NCBI GenBank assembly: GCA_013398055.1
Contig: VZRS01014566.1
Location: 21,764 to 85,763 of the forward strand
Origin: Ifrita kowaldi
Taxonomy: Eukaryota; Chordata; Aves; Passeriformes; Cinclosomatidae
Reading direction: 5' to 3'
Length of the DNA: 64,000 nt
How positions within the stretch are numbered: position 1 is the stretch's first letter; each line of letters opens with the position of its first letter. This document shows, piece after piece, positions 24,982 through 35,234 of this stretch. Below the pieces are notes generated by a model that had not been told where the DNA came from, ran no database searches, and saw only the letters and a list, made by a program, of their open reading frames with translations. Made by a program: the position numbers and the translations under genes.

Positions 24982-25058
24982 TGATCCAGGCAGGAGTTGA
25001 ACCTGCAGCCCCCTGATCCATAGTCAGATATGTTCATTGTCCACTGAGCGACTGGCCC
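24982..25058 (-). pseudogene. Decayed tRNA-Arg-like copy
   Basis: Clearly homologous to the tRNA-Arg copies on either side, but about 4 nt longer in the D-arm region, with a mismatch in the acceptor stem (GGGCCAG against CTGGATC) and ATG instead of ACG in the anticodon loop. The T arm is mostly intact. It lies between the arms of the inverted repeat. Probably not functional. Confidence 0.8.
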
Positions 25059-25684
25059 AGCCTCTGGTCCCACCTGCTGCCCCCACTTCAGGACCACCTG
25101 GGTTTGTTGGTGGTTAAAGGGAAGTGGCAGGATCTCACCTTGCTCCCCCCACCTGCCCCATCCATGCCAGCCTTGCCCTCCTCACCTGTGGTCCCACTGG
25201 TTCCACCACCCAGGAGAGGAGATGTCTGTACTGAGCTGCAGGCTCAGCTCAGCTGCTCTGGTGGGTTGGAGGGCACACCTTGCCTTCCTCGTGGGATGTG
25301 TAGTTAAACTTCCCAGCCAATACAGAATTCTCTGGAGCTGTGTTGCCTGGTGAAGGGGAAAGCTCAGCCCAAGGGCACCTGTTTTGTCCTCCACTTGCTG
25401 CTGCCTAGTGACACAGAGACGGACAGGTGAGTCGTAGCAAAATCTTGATTGATGGCCAATTGGTTTGGGCTACCCTGCACATGGACACCTCCGACCTTCC
25501 TGCCCAAGCCACAGACACAGTGAAGGTGCAAAACAGTGGTGACAGCTCCGTGAGCATGCAAATGTGGGATGAAACAACAAAAGAACATGGAAACTGGAAT
25601 TTTACATTAAATAACGTGTTGGGAAAGACATATGGAGGTCTCTAGTCCGGATTTCTGCTCGATTTATGACATGCAGATCAGGAC

Positions 25685-25765
25685 TGCATGCTCAGAGTCT
25701 GGACATCTCCAAGGATGTAGAGGCCACAGCCTCTCTGGGTTCCTCTCTTAGTGATTTACCATCTC
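25685..25765 (-). mobile_element. Degenerate CR1 scrap
   Basis: 'ctggacatctccaaggatgt' and 'ccacagcctctctgggttcc' resemble the CR1 3' region on the minus strand. Short and diverged. Confidence 0.45.
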
Positions 25766-25938
25766 ATGGGGAATGTTTTTTGCCAGTGTGGCCACTCAGA
25801 GCCTCCCCTGCTGAGGGGGAAGTTTTGCTGTGCAGGAAGCCCACCAAGAAGGGACAAACACCAGGCAGAGGCAGGGTTCCATGGAGAAAGATGCCCCTGT
25901 CACCATCAATACGACAGCCAGACTGGGCAGGAAAACTG

Positions 25939-26011
25939 CGAGCCAGGCAGGAGTCGAACCTGCAATCTCCTGATCCGTAGTCAGGCGCGTTGTCCATTGC
26001 GCCACTGGCCC
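25939..26011 (-). tRNA. tRNA-Arg (ACG), central copy
   Basis: A 73-nt tRNA on the minus strand with the same body as the two arm copies, but with discriminator G instead of A. Perfect A and B boxes; anticodon ACG. TTTT follows within 4 nt (25932-25935 on the minus strand). It lies in the spacer of the inverted repeat, not in an arm. Confidence 0.95.
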
Positions 26012-26561
26012 GGCCCTCCTGGAGCTCCGGGGGGTTCCGATCGCTGGATGGGCTTTGTGAGAGAATTAATTAAGTACAGGAAAAAATAGATTTTAGGAGA
26101 TCCTTCGGGAGCAGGTGATGTAATCCCTGCTCAGAGCACAGCAGTCTTTGACATGAGGTTGTTTTGTTAGTCGAAACTCCAAGGATGGAAACTCCAAAGC
26201 TTCTCTAGAACTGTGTCCTACTCTGAGACCATCGATGTCATGTGCAGAACTTGGCAAGGCACTGACAAAGGACGGCAGGACCAATGGGAGCCCTGGATGG
26301 GGCTGGGGACCAGAGCACACGAGGTGCCAGGACATCCTGGCAGTGCTGGCTCTGTCCTGGCTGCAGGACAGCAGTTCAGGAGGCACCTGCGTTCCACTGT
26401 GGGATTTGCTGTGGTGCTCCTGGCTCTGGTGTGGGCCCCAGCTCCATCCCTTTTGCAGTGTTGGGACAGGACATCAGGAGCTTTAGGGAGGATGGATGCT
26501 GGGCAGGAGAAGGAAGGTGCTCACAAAGGGAGCGGGAGGAATTTCCCTGGGCTAAAAGTGT

Positions 26562-26634
26562 TGAGCCAGGCAGGAGTCGAACCTGCAATCTCCTGATCCG
26601 TAGTCAGGCGCGTTGTCCATTGCGCCACTGGCCC
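26562..26634 (-). tRNA. tRNA-Arg (ACG), right arm copy
   Basis: Mirror copy of 24444-24516, with identical cloverleaf, discriminator A, anticodon ACG and perfect A/B boxes. The minus-strand TTTT terminator corresponds to 26554-26557. Confidence 0.95.
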
Positions 26635-26879
26635 TGTCCCCTCACTATTCCCCCGTCCCTGTCGGGCTGCCCATGTCCTTCCTTCTGTGGAACATCCTCT
26701 GCTCCCACCACAGAGACCCCAACCCACACCCGGTTTGGCATCAAGCACTGAAGGATCCCCTGGGCTGCCAACACTGTCCCCAACCCCTCAGTGCCTGGTC
26801 CTGGCCCTTTGCTCTGCCTTTGGATGGAGCTCAGCTGCTCTGTGTGTGTGTCCTGCTGCAGGGACACATCTGGGAGACC

Positions 26880-27010
26880 CTGTCAGAGGTGAAACAAAAG
26901 TCAAGACAAATGTTGTTCCTCAGTGTCCTCTTGACTACCAAAGAAATCATCTCTTCAAAGAAATCTATTCTTTTGGTCAAGGGTGGTCTGCCCCTGGTAA
27001 ATCCTTGGCC
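26880..27010 (-). mobile_element. CR1-type reverse-transcriptase remnant (right arm)
   Basis: Mirror of the left-arm remnant. The minus strand carries 'gatttaccaggggcagacca' followed by 'tgtcttgacttttgtttcac', matching the order of the CR1 segment around the YLDF motif. The frame is broken. Confidence 0.5.
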
Positions 27011-27587
27011 TTCCAGTCATTTTCACATCCTTCCTCCGTCTGGGCATGGCTTTCAGGAGGATTGTTTCCATGGTCTTCATGTGGGCTCTGAGCTGTGATT
27101 GCCCTGACTAGAGCTTTCCAGATGGTCTTTCTTAATCCTCTTGAAAAATAAAAAATCTTCTCATGTTGTTTATCAGAAACTTGTCCCTTTTTCCATAATC
27201 CTACACTGGGTAATTGTTCTTGATCCCCCTCCAGAAATCTCCTGGACTGACCCTTCCACTCTATGTTATCCTGCCAGGCAAGCACATCCAGGTCCTCCAG
27301 GAGTGACTGAGCCTGTAGTTAAAATTTTTCCTGCCTTTTCTTGAGGAAGACTTTACCTCCTTCCTGAGGTAAATCGTGGTAGACCACGCACAATGCACCA
27401 CAACACCTCCTTCTGTTCTCCACTTTGATCCTGACCCATAACTTCCAACCAGCTCAGAGGAGAGCTCTGGGCATCATATTCCCCACATAGTCCATGCCCC
27501 TCTATCTGCCCAGAGCCTCCCTGAGCCCTGCCTCTGCCACAGAACAGTCCCCCAGAAAAGCAGAGGGGTGCCAGAGGTGCCCCAGAA

Positions 27588-27659
27588 TGACCCCGGTGTG
27601 ATTCGAACACACAACCTTCTGATCTGGAGTCAGACGCGCTGCCCTTGCGCCACGAGGTC
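27588..27659 (-). tRNA. tRNA-Trp (CCA)
   Basis: A 72-nt cloverleaf with GACCTCG/CGGGGTC acceptor, discriminator A, anticodon CCA, T stem GTGTG/CACAC with canonical TTCGAAT loop. A TTTT on the minus strand lies about 29 nt downstream (27556-27559). It is on the same strand as the Trp gene at 23271, so the Trp pair does not share the mirror symmetry of the Arg pair. Confidence 0.95.
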
Positions 27660-29234
27660 GGGGTGGAGGGGACCAGGGGACTTGGGTTGGCTGCTGGGAA
27701 TGTCTTTTCCATGGGGACCTTCCCGGGGCGTCCCTGTGCCCTCAGGAGCAGGGCTGTGGCTATGGAGGGGCAGCCTGAGGGGAGGGTGGCCAAGGCCTGG
27801 CTGCAGAGACCAGCCCAGGCTGCGGGATGAAGGTCCAGGGTGGGATTCTAGAGGCTCAGTGAAGGCAGGAACCGGGCTCAGTGATGCTCCGAGGGAGGAT
27901 GGTGGCCTGGGGGGAACACAGGAGAGCCCGAGGTGGGCTTTGGGTGTGGACCCAGAAAAGGTTTTGGTAGAGAAGAACACCCATGGGCTCAGCCCAGTCA
28001 CAGCTCCTGATGTCCTGCCCCAGCCACAGCCCTGTGCTGCCTGGGAGTGGCAGCTGGACCTTCTCCAAGGAGGGCAGGGTGTCCCACCAGTGCAGGCAAG
28101 GTCCACCACCACCTCTGGCTGCCCAATGGGTGCTTAGAGCAAGGCTGCCATGGATAAGAGTATCGGTGAGGAGGTGAAGCCTTCCCTCCCCCTCTCCAAC
28201 TCCATTCCCAACTTCGTTTCCACCCCAGCATGCTGGAGACAGTCTGCTGGGTACCAGGGTGTCTGGAGAGGGACAATACAGGTGGTGGCTGCAGCCAGCA
28301 GGGCAATGGACAAAGCACCAGGAAACTCCTCCCTGGCTCAGCCTAATCCTGCCCACAGCCCGGCCCAAGCAGAGCTCTCAGTATCATTTCAGAGCTGTTT
28401 GGTAAAGTTATACAAATGTTACAAAATTATATGAGCTTAGGAAGAAGTTAACATTATAGATAAACACTTACCCTGAATGTGACTAACACCCTCCAAAAAT
28501 TCGATTCCTCCATAAAATTTGATGTCTGAAACCAAATCACATCCCCGCTCTCCAAACTTATTAATAATCACCACGCATTTACTCTGTGAATTACCGGTGC
28601 CGAGGATGGAGCAAAGAGGCATTTCCTCTTGCTTTTACCTTTCCGCCGGAGCAAATCCTGCACCCTGAGGTCCCTTCCTCCTCCAGCACCTTTTCCCACA
28701 AGAGGGAGCCAGAAGCCAGCTCACGGGCTCCACGAGCTGTAAACCAGGCTGGAGATTATTCTCGTCCAGTGAAGGATCCTCCATCCCTAGGCCAGACCGG
28801 AAATTCAGCTTGTTTCCGTCCTGGAAATACAGGTTTTTTTCCTCCACAGCTCAAATTTTTTGTCTATTCAGTCCCAATGATCGCTATTAGACTTTCCCCC
28901 CCCCATTTTTCCCTGCTGATCACCCCCAGTGGCACCTCTCCTCATCCATCTCACTCTGTTACTTTCTCCTTACAATGATGTAAATAAGGACAGATTTTCA
29001 GCCAGCTCCAGGACCACTTCACCCCAACTGCAGTCAAATCCTGTGGATTTAGATTGCCATAATGCAAATCTGGATAAGTGCACAGCGAAAGCAGATGTTT
29101 CCCATAATTTTAGTGACCCAGGTATTATTTTCAGAGCTGTCCCATGGCTGAAAACTTCAAAACAAAAGAGAAGTCTTCCCTTATGAAGGAGTTCCATTCG
29201 TAAGAACTCCCTTCCTCAAAGGGATGTGAGTCCC
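27660..29234. other. Intergenic, no gene seen
   Basis: GC-rich left part (27660-28400) with long chance frames on both strands, then ordinary sequence. No defensin exon, RNA gene or clear transposon. Confidence 0.5.
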
Positions 29235-29540
29235 AGGCCAGATCAGCAAAACCCTTCAGGGATGGGGATTTCACCACTGCCCTGGGCAGCTCTGTCAGGG
29301 GTGGGCAGAGCTTTCTATGAAGGAATTGTTCCTAATATCCAATGCAAACATCCCCTGGTGCATTTTGAGGTGATTCCTCTTGCCCTGTCACTTGTTACTT
29401 GGGAGAAGGTCCCAACTCCCCCCCGGCTGCCCCCTCCTGTCAGGGAGTTGTGCAGAGCCACAAGGTCCCCCCTGAGCCTCCTTTTCTCCAGGCTGAGCCC
29501 CTTTCCCAGCTCCCTCAGCTGCCCCTCACAAGAGATCCTT
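29235..29540 (-). mobile_element. CR1 LINE fragment
   Basis: Minus-strand CR1: 'ctgccctgggcagctctgtc', 'ttcctaatatccaatgcaaa', 'tgtgcagagccacaaggtcc', 'cttttctccaggctgagccc'. 5'-truncated. Confidence 0.88.
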
Positions 29541-29699
29541 AGGCAAGGGGCAGAATTTCCACTGTGTGTAAGCATTTATTTTGTGATCCGTATAAAACAT
29601 GTCTCTGACCTGGAATAACCTGGGAAATGAGAACAAAAAAGAGTAAACGAAGTGCAGAGGCATCAAGGCAGACTGAGATGGTACTTGAATTTCAAAGAT

Positions 29700-29800
29700 T
29701 TGGTGGGGGTTTTTTTTTGTTTGTTTGTTTGTTTTTGGGGGGGTGTGTTTGGTTTTGTTTGTTTTGTTTTGGGGGGTTTTTTCGTTTTTTTTTTTTCCTT
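29700..29800. repeat. G/T-rich low-complexity tract
   Basis: About 100 bp with G runs of 5, 7 and 6 separated by TTTG repeats on the plus strand. It lies 1.5 kb upstream of the AvBD11 TATA box. Confidence 0.9.
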
Positions 29801-30609
29801 CTGGGATAATTTCTGATCCTAATTTGAAGGGGATTGTGATTGTATAAGCACTTGTGATCTGATAGTGAGGACATTCTGGAAAAGATGGAGAAGGATTTTT
29901 GAATGTAAGATTACTGGGCAATCACTCCTCTTCCACCAGGTTTTTAACACACCTAAGGTTTCGAATTTGTGCTTCACTTCCCATGGAAATAAAATTTTAA
30001 AAGGCAAACATTTCCAGTTCATCATTACAGAACAGGGCCATTTTTTGCAATTAAAAAAAAATTAGTTGATAAAGCTGAGTTTCTGCTCCGGTCTGACAAA
30101 TTACAACAACAGATCCTGTCTGAGAGCTGAGATGAATATCTCAGCCAGGATCCCCTTGGATTCCATGGGAACCTGAGCCAACTGAAGGGTTCTTGTTACG
30201 GCCTTTGTTTCATCCCTGTCTCTGGAGTACCTGGAAATGGCCACAAGCACCTCTCCTTCACGACTGGACGGCGCCTGCAAATTTGCAGTGGAAAGCAAAC
30301 AACAAAATCAGGGAGGCAGAGAACAATGCCCACGACTGAGGGGGAGGTTTGTATTGCTGATATCGAAACCGCTGGGTCAGAACAACATCAATAAATATCT
30401 TGTATAGAAAGGGGCTGAAGCAAGTGACTGAGGGAGAACCTGAGCTGTCAGCTGCCACTTGCGTGTGTCTGTTGATATCGTTCAAACTCTGTACGGGCAA
30501 ATCCTGAGGAAAACTCATTAATTTCACTTGTCATGTACTCTTTGTGCACCTGCAAAGCTGAAGGTGCTGCTGGTGACACCTGCAAACTGGTAAGCTGCAT
30601 CTCAAGTAT
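29801..30609. other. Intergenic, no gene seen
   Basis: No exon or recognised transposon. A minus-strand frame at 30258-30527 ends in a hydrophobic stretch but lacks any defensin-like features. Confidence 0.5.
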
Positions 30610-30700
30610 CATAGAATCATGAAGGGTTTGGGATGGAAAGGACCTGAAAAAATCATCTCAATTCCAACCCCCTGCCATGGACACCTTCTGCTAGACCAGA
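30610..30700 (-). mobile_element. CR1 3' scrap, left of head-to-head pair
   Basis: 'catagaatcatgaagggttt', 'ccaaccccctgccatggaca', then truncated. A plus-strand CR1 end follows 120 bp away. Confidence 0.82.
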
Positions 30701-30817
30701 GGTTTTTTTCTCCACAGCACCTTTCACAGAACAAAGTACAATTATTTGATATGTTTGTGGATGGAATGATCATTATCCGTTATTTCTTTCTGTTGGGAAC
30801 AACTGTTGCATCCTCTC

Positions 30818-30985
30818 TTGCCCAAAGAAGCTGTGGATGCCCCTGGATCCCTGGAAGTGTCCAAGGCCAGGTTGGACAGAGCTTGGAGCAACCTGGGATA
30901 GTGGAAGGTGTCCCTTCCCATGGCAGGGAGTTGGAACAGGATGAGCTTTAAATTTCCTTCCAACCCAAACTGTTCTATGATTCCA
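30818..30985 (+). mobile_element. CR1 3' fragment upstream of AvBD11
   Basis: 'gcccaaagaagctgtggatg', 'gatccctggaagtgtccaag', 'cttggagcaacctgggatag', ending 'gttctatgattccatgatga'. Its end is 300 bp upstream of the AvBD11 TATA box. Confidence 0.88.
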
Positions 30986-31283
30986 TGATGATCCTACGAT
31001 ATTCCAGCTGCCTTCTCTCCCACCAAATGATGGCCAATTTCCTCCAGGCAGTCCATTACCAGCCACATTGCTATTTCAAGTTAGCAGTGCTCTCTGGGTG
31101 GATCCACACTGACAAGGGGCCCTCCCAGCAGCCTTCCCAGTGGTCAGGCAGGGAGGCACAGCTCTTTGTGCCCCCGAGCCATTGTTCAGGTTTAGCCGTG
31201 TGCAGCGGTCAGGCTGTACCCGCTGCCTTCCCCTGTCACCCCTGCCAAGGTTCCCCGGACATCCACAGCTGTTCCCACTGCCC

Positions 31284-31290
31284 TATAAAT
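31284..31290 (+). promoter_or_regulatory. AvBD11 TATA box
   Basis: TATAAAT, 87 bp before the AvBD11 ATG. No splice acceptor is obvious between the expected cap site and the ATG, so the 5' UTR appears unspliced. Confidence 0.8.
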
Positions 31291-31370
31291 GCCAGAGTAC
31301 TCCCTCCTCCCCTGCTCAAAGGTTCTGGCACTGTGGCCCTGTCTCCACGCTGCAGCTGAGACCTTCCACC

Positions 31371-33684
31371 ATGAAGCTCTTCTCCTGCCTCATGGCTCTC
31401 CTGCTTTTCCTCCTCCAGGCTGTTCCAGGTAAGGGGCAAGACCCACGCTGGGGTCTGCCTGTGTAGGAGGTACAGCTCGCTGGTGTGGTGGTGCAGAACA
31501 TTCCCCTCAGCTCCTTTCATCAGAGCAGTTCCCTATTGCTCAGTCTAGAAGCAGAAGTGAAAAGTTAACCTGCGGTGAGCAGGTGTCACACGAGAACCTC
31601 CCCGCAGAAGCCTCTGCCAGGTGTTGGCTCCTTGTGACTCTTCGAAGTCTCTTTATGCCACTTTCTGGCACTATTGGGTGGCGGCACCATGGAAATCATC
31701 TGCCTCTTCTGACCCCAGGGTTAAAATTGTCCCCTCTGTGTACGGTAGAAGAGAGCAGAGCAGAGGTGTTCCCTGGTGTTACTCAGGTTGAACTGCACCT
31801 GTGACTTCAGATCTCTGTATATTCTGGTTCCCCTTCCTCAGCCCTTCTGCTACATTGACTCATTTTCTGATTGTGCTTTTATCCTACCTGTTCTTCATCC
31901 TTAATGAAACTCCTTGCCCTGGAGAGAGGCTTCCAGAGAAAGAAGGAACTGGGCAAACTGCTTGTTCCTGTTAATTGAGCCAGATCCTGCTTTTGGGGGC
32001 TTTTTCAAGTCATAAATTTATCTTCAGGGCATATGATGACCACGCTGTCCCTTGTATGTCCCCACAGCATTGCAGCCCCAGAACTCAGAAGCATCCAAGA
32101 CTGGGATGCTTTCCATTATAGCATGAATGGCCAGGATGTGTTCAGAAAATTCCATCAACCTCTACGTTTCACTCCAGTTGTGCAAAAACCTTCCTTGGAA
32201 TGCTCCGGCGTCCCATGAGTTCCTCAAAACTTTTGGGTTTTGGGGGCATTTGTGTCAGATCCCTAACTGGGATCTGTGGGGTTTCAGCAGGAGGAAGACC
32301 ATGAGAATGGACTGATCCTGCAGCACAACTGGGAATCCCATTCTCTCTGTAGGTCTCGGCTTGCCCAGAGACACCTTGCGTTGTTTGGAGTACCACGGCT
32401 ACTGCTTCCATCTGAAGTCCTGCCCTGAGCCATTTGCTGCCTTCGGAACTTGCTATCGGCGCCGGAGGACCTGCTGCGTTGGTATGTGTGGGAACCCTGC
32501 CCAGGAGGGCAAAATTTGGGGGGAAATGGTTAAACTTGGCAAAACAAACTTGTTCTCTTTCCCTCCAAGTCATGGAATCATGGAATGGTTTGGGTTGGAA
32601 GGGAACTTAAAGCTCTCCCAGTTCCAACCCCCTGCCATGGGCAGGGACACCTTCCACTATCCCAGGTTGCTCCAAGCCCCATCCAACCTGGCCTTGGACA
32701 CTTCCAGGGATGGGGTCTAAGCCATCTCTTTCCATGTACAAAGATGGACATGACATCAGTGTGGAACATTTGGGACTGACCAAAATAACCCAAAGCTCTA
32801 TCTCCAATTGTGGAAATAAAATAAAAGTTTTGGCCCACAGAAATCTTGGTAAATCTGCTTGTAATCGTCTCTTGGGGGACTGCTGGCTGCACCCACCCTG
32901 CTGTGCTCTAATAGGTGCCAACTGCCCTCTTCCCTGTTAATTTATCTAAATCTTCCCAGACTTGCTTGGTTTTGGTGCTCCTCAATAGGTAACATATATT
33001 ATTAATGATTAATCACTTTGGAGCCAACTGTGCTAATCCTAAGGTTCCTCTGATCCAGTGTCCTGGATCTGTCTGTGGCCAGAAGTGGATATTTCCTCAT
33101 AGCTACTCTGTGTGTGGAAAGTGACCACAACCATATCATTATGTTTCCTTACGTATTCTCCTGGATTTCATGGATTTGCAGTTCAGGGTTTTTAGATTTA
33201 GGCATCCTTGTGTTTAAAAGTCCTTACTGGATTTTTTCCCCACAGATTAGGAATTCCTTCCATTTGTTTTAAAACCTCATCCCTCACAATTTTACTCAGT
33301 GCCACCTACTCGAAATGCAGTCATTCTGCATTTATCTTCTTCACACTTGTACAATATCCCTCCTTCCATTAATTCTTTTCCAAGCTGCTGGGTCACGAAT
33401 TCCTTCTTTTGCAGAAGTGCTAAGCCCCAAAGTCCATCTTTGTGTCTTTGCTTTTGGAGACACAGTAACCACAACTTCCCAACAGTTTTTGTGTGTGAGC
33501 TGGTTTGGATGGCAGTTTCAGATTTTCTGGTTTGACTGAAATCCTCTGAATTGCAGACACGACATCCAACTTCCACATCTGCCAGGATGAGGGGGGTCAT
33601 TGTGTGCCCCCAGAAATCAGATGTCTGCAAGAGCAAGAGGGACTCTGCCCTCGCAGAGGATGGAAGTGCTGCACAGAAGTGTGA
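31371..33684 (+). CDS. AvBD11: Avian beta-defensin 11 (double defensin)
   Basis: Secreted two-domain beta-defensin; in chicken it is an abundant protein of the egg vitelline membrane. Coding exons are 31371-31428 (signal), 32353-32481 (first defensin) and 33557-33684 (second defensin), giving 104 codons plus TGA, the chicken length. The signal exon begins MKLFSCLMALLLFLLQAVP. Domain 1 starts GLGLPRDT and has cysteines spaced C-X6-C-X5-C-X9-C-X6-CC. Domain 2 starts DTTSNFHIC and is spaced C-X6-C-X6-C-X7-C-X6-CC, ending WKCCTEV. All splice sites are canonical (GTAAGG, TGTAG, GTATGT, TTGCAG) and all introns are phase 1. A CR1 copy lies in the last intron. Two poly(A) signals follow. The first domain is very basic (four consecutive Arg before TCC). 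The identity is firm. Confidence 0.95.
32570..32712 (-). mobile_element. CR1 3' fragment in AvBD11 intron
   Basis: Minus-strand CR1 end: 'catggaatggtttgggttgg', 'cactatcccaggttgctcca', 'cttggacacttccagggatg'. It lies 90 bp downstream of the first defensin exon. Confidence 0.9.
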
Positions 33685-33833
33685 CAAAGACCTCGTGGGA
33701 TTGCAGAAAACCAGAGAAATGCATGGTCAAGAAATCAAAAAAGTTTTATTCCAAGTGTTTCAGAGGTGTCTGTTCTCAACATGCAAAGTGTGTAATTAAC
33801 CAGAAGTGACATGTTTCTTTATATAAAAAAGGC

Positions 33834-33850
33834 AATAAATGCTAAATAAA
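33834..33850 (+). promoter_or_regulatory. AvBD11 poly(A) signals
   Basis: AATAAA at 33834-33839 and again at 33845-33850, 150-165 nt after the stop codon. Confidence 0.75.
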
Positions 33851-34036
33851 CAGGTACAACAGTCATTTATTTATGGAAAGAGGCAGAATGTCTCTCTATT
33901 ATGCCCACATGCAGAATTACACAAAAATTTGCTGTTGCATCCTTGGAAACCCCATCCCCTAATCCTTCTTACCAGCCTAATCTTATTTACCATGTTGACT
34001 TTATGCTTGGATGATTTACAGGATTGAGGACAATTA

Positions 34037-34128
34037 ATCACAGAATCATTAAGGTTGGAAAAGATCTCCAAGGTCATCGAGCCCAACCTGTGACCAGAGC
34101 TCTGAGTGCCACACCCAGTCATTCCTTG
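34037..34128 (-). mobile_element. CR1 3' fragment, left of head-to-head pair
   Basis: Minus-strand CR1 of the 'aaggttggaaaagatctcca' type with 'gagcccaacctgtgaccaga'. It is truncated where the plus-strand copy starts. Confidence 0.85.
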
Positions 34129-34528
34129 AACATTTCAGGGAGCTGCTGAGGGAGCTCAGGGGGAAGGGAAAGGGGCTCAGCCTGGAGAAAAGGAGGCTCA
34201 GGGGGGACCTTGTGGCTCTGCACAACTCCCTGACAGGAGGGGGCAGCCAGGGGGGGTCGGGCTCTGCTCCCAGGGAACAGGGACAGGGTGAGAGGGAACG
34301 GCCTCGAGCTGTGCCAGGGGAGGTTCAGGTTGGACATCAGCAGGAATTTCTTCATGGAAAGGGTGGCTAAGCAATAAAACAGGGTGCCCAGGGCAGTGGT
34401 GGAGTTCCCATCTCTGAGGGATTTAAAAGACAGATAGATGTGGCACTTGGGGACATGATTGAGTGGTGGCTTGGGGGATGGTTGGACACAATGACCTTAG
34501 AGGGCTTTTCTAACTTTGTGATTCTAGT
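34129..34528 (+). mobile_element. CR1 LINE fragment, right of head-to-head pair
   Basis: 400 bp plus-strand CR1: 'cagcctggagaaaaggaggc', 'cacaactccctgacaggagg', 'ggttggacatcagcaggaat', ending 'ctaactttgtgattctag'. Confidence 0.9.
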
Positions 34529-34552
34529 TATGTTGTTCTGTTTGGTTGTTTT

Positions 34553-34553
<1 letters not shown>

Positions 34554-34588
<35 letters not shown>
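34554..34588. repeat. Poly-T run (35 T)
   Basis: Uninterrupted T run 25 bp after a CR1 end. CR1 does not make poly-A tails, so this is a separate event. Confidence 0.97.
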
Positions 34589-34589
<1 letters not shown>

Positions 34590-35230
34590 TGGGGGAAGAA
34601 GGGAACTTCTAACCTTGCTCTTTCACCTGTCAATTTAAGATGTGTTCTCAGAGCAGTTTTATTACCACAGCTGAAGGGACAGCAAACAGCAGAGCCAGGC
34701 AGGGCAGCTGGAACATCACATTTTACAGCCAGAGCTGCACATTCACCACAGATTTACCACCATGGGGTGCATTGCTGAACTAACAGCTCTTCCACCAGTG
34801 CTGTGTGCTCATCACGCTCAGGAATGAAGCCTCCCAAATTCCTCAGAAGCCAAAGCTGGGGAAAAAAAAAAATCCCACCCAGGTTTCAGCTGGAGAAAAT
34901 ATTCACACGAGCTCAGATTAAAAACGAATCCCTCCCAGCCTGCACCCTTCTCCTCCCTGCAGTTCCTCGGGAGTCTTCTCCTGCAGGTTGCTTCCCTCCA
35001 ACTGTCGCTTCCTGGGAATTTTGCTGGCTGCAGGTGAAGGACAGAGGATCCCTCTGAGCCTCTTTTTTCCAGCTGGAACTTTACCAGCCCAAAACGCCAG
35101 CTGCCAAGGAGAGGAATCAGGGAAGCCAGTAACCAGTGAAGGTGAAAAAAGTCAACATTGTTTGGAGCAGCAGCGCTGGGTCAGAACGACACGAAAGGGT
35201 TTCTCAGAAGCAAATGTTGCACCGGGGACT
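34589..35230. other. AvBD11 to AvBD12 intergenic
   Basis: Upstream region of AvBD12. No other exon or transposon recognised. Confidence 0.5.
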
Positions 35231-35234
35231 GGAA

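Larger units (their letters stand above)
26246..27445 (-). repeat. Right arm of tRNA-bearing inverted repeat
   Basis: Reverse complement of 23668-24837. The inner 26246-26890 is almost identical to the left arm; the outer part up to about 27445 has diverged. It includes a minus-strand tRNA-Arg and a CR1-like reverse-transcriptase remnant at 26880-27010. Confidence 0.9.

Noticed and set aside
30258..30527. 89-codon minus-strand frame with a hydrophobic end
   Set aside because: Considered as a possible defensin-type signal exon, but the hydrophobic part is at the C-terminus, and no six-cysteine exon lies downstream.
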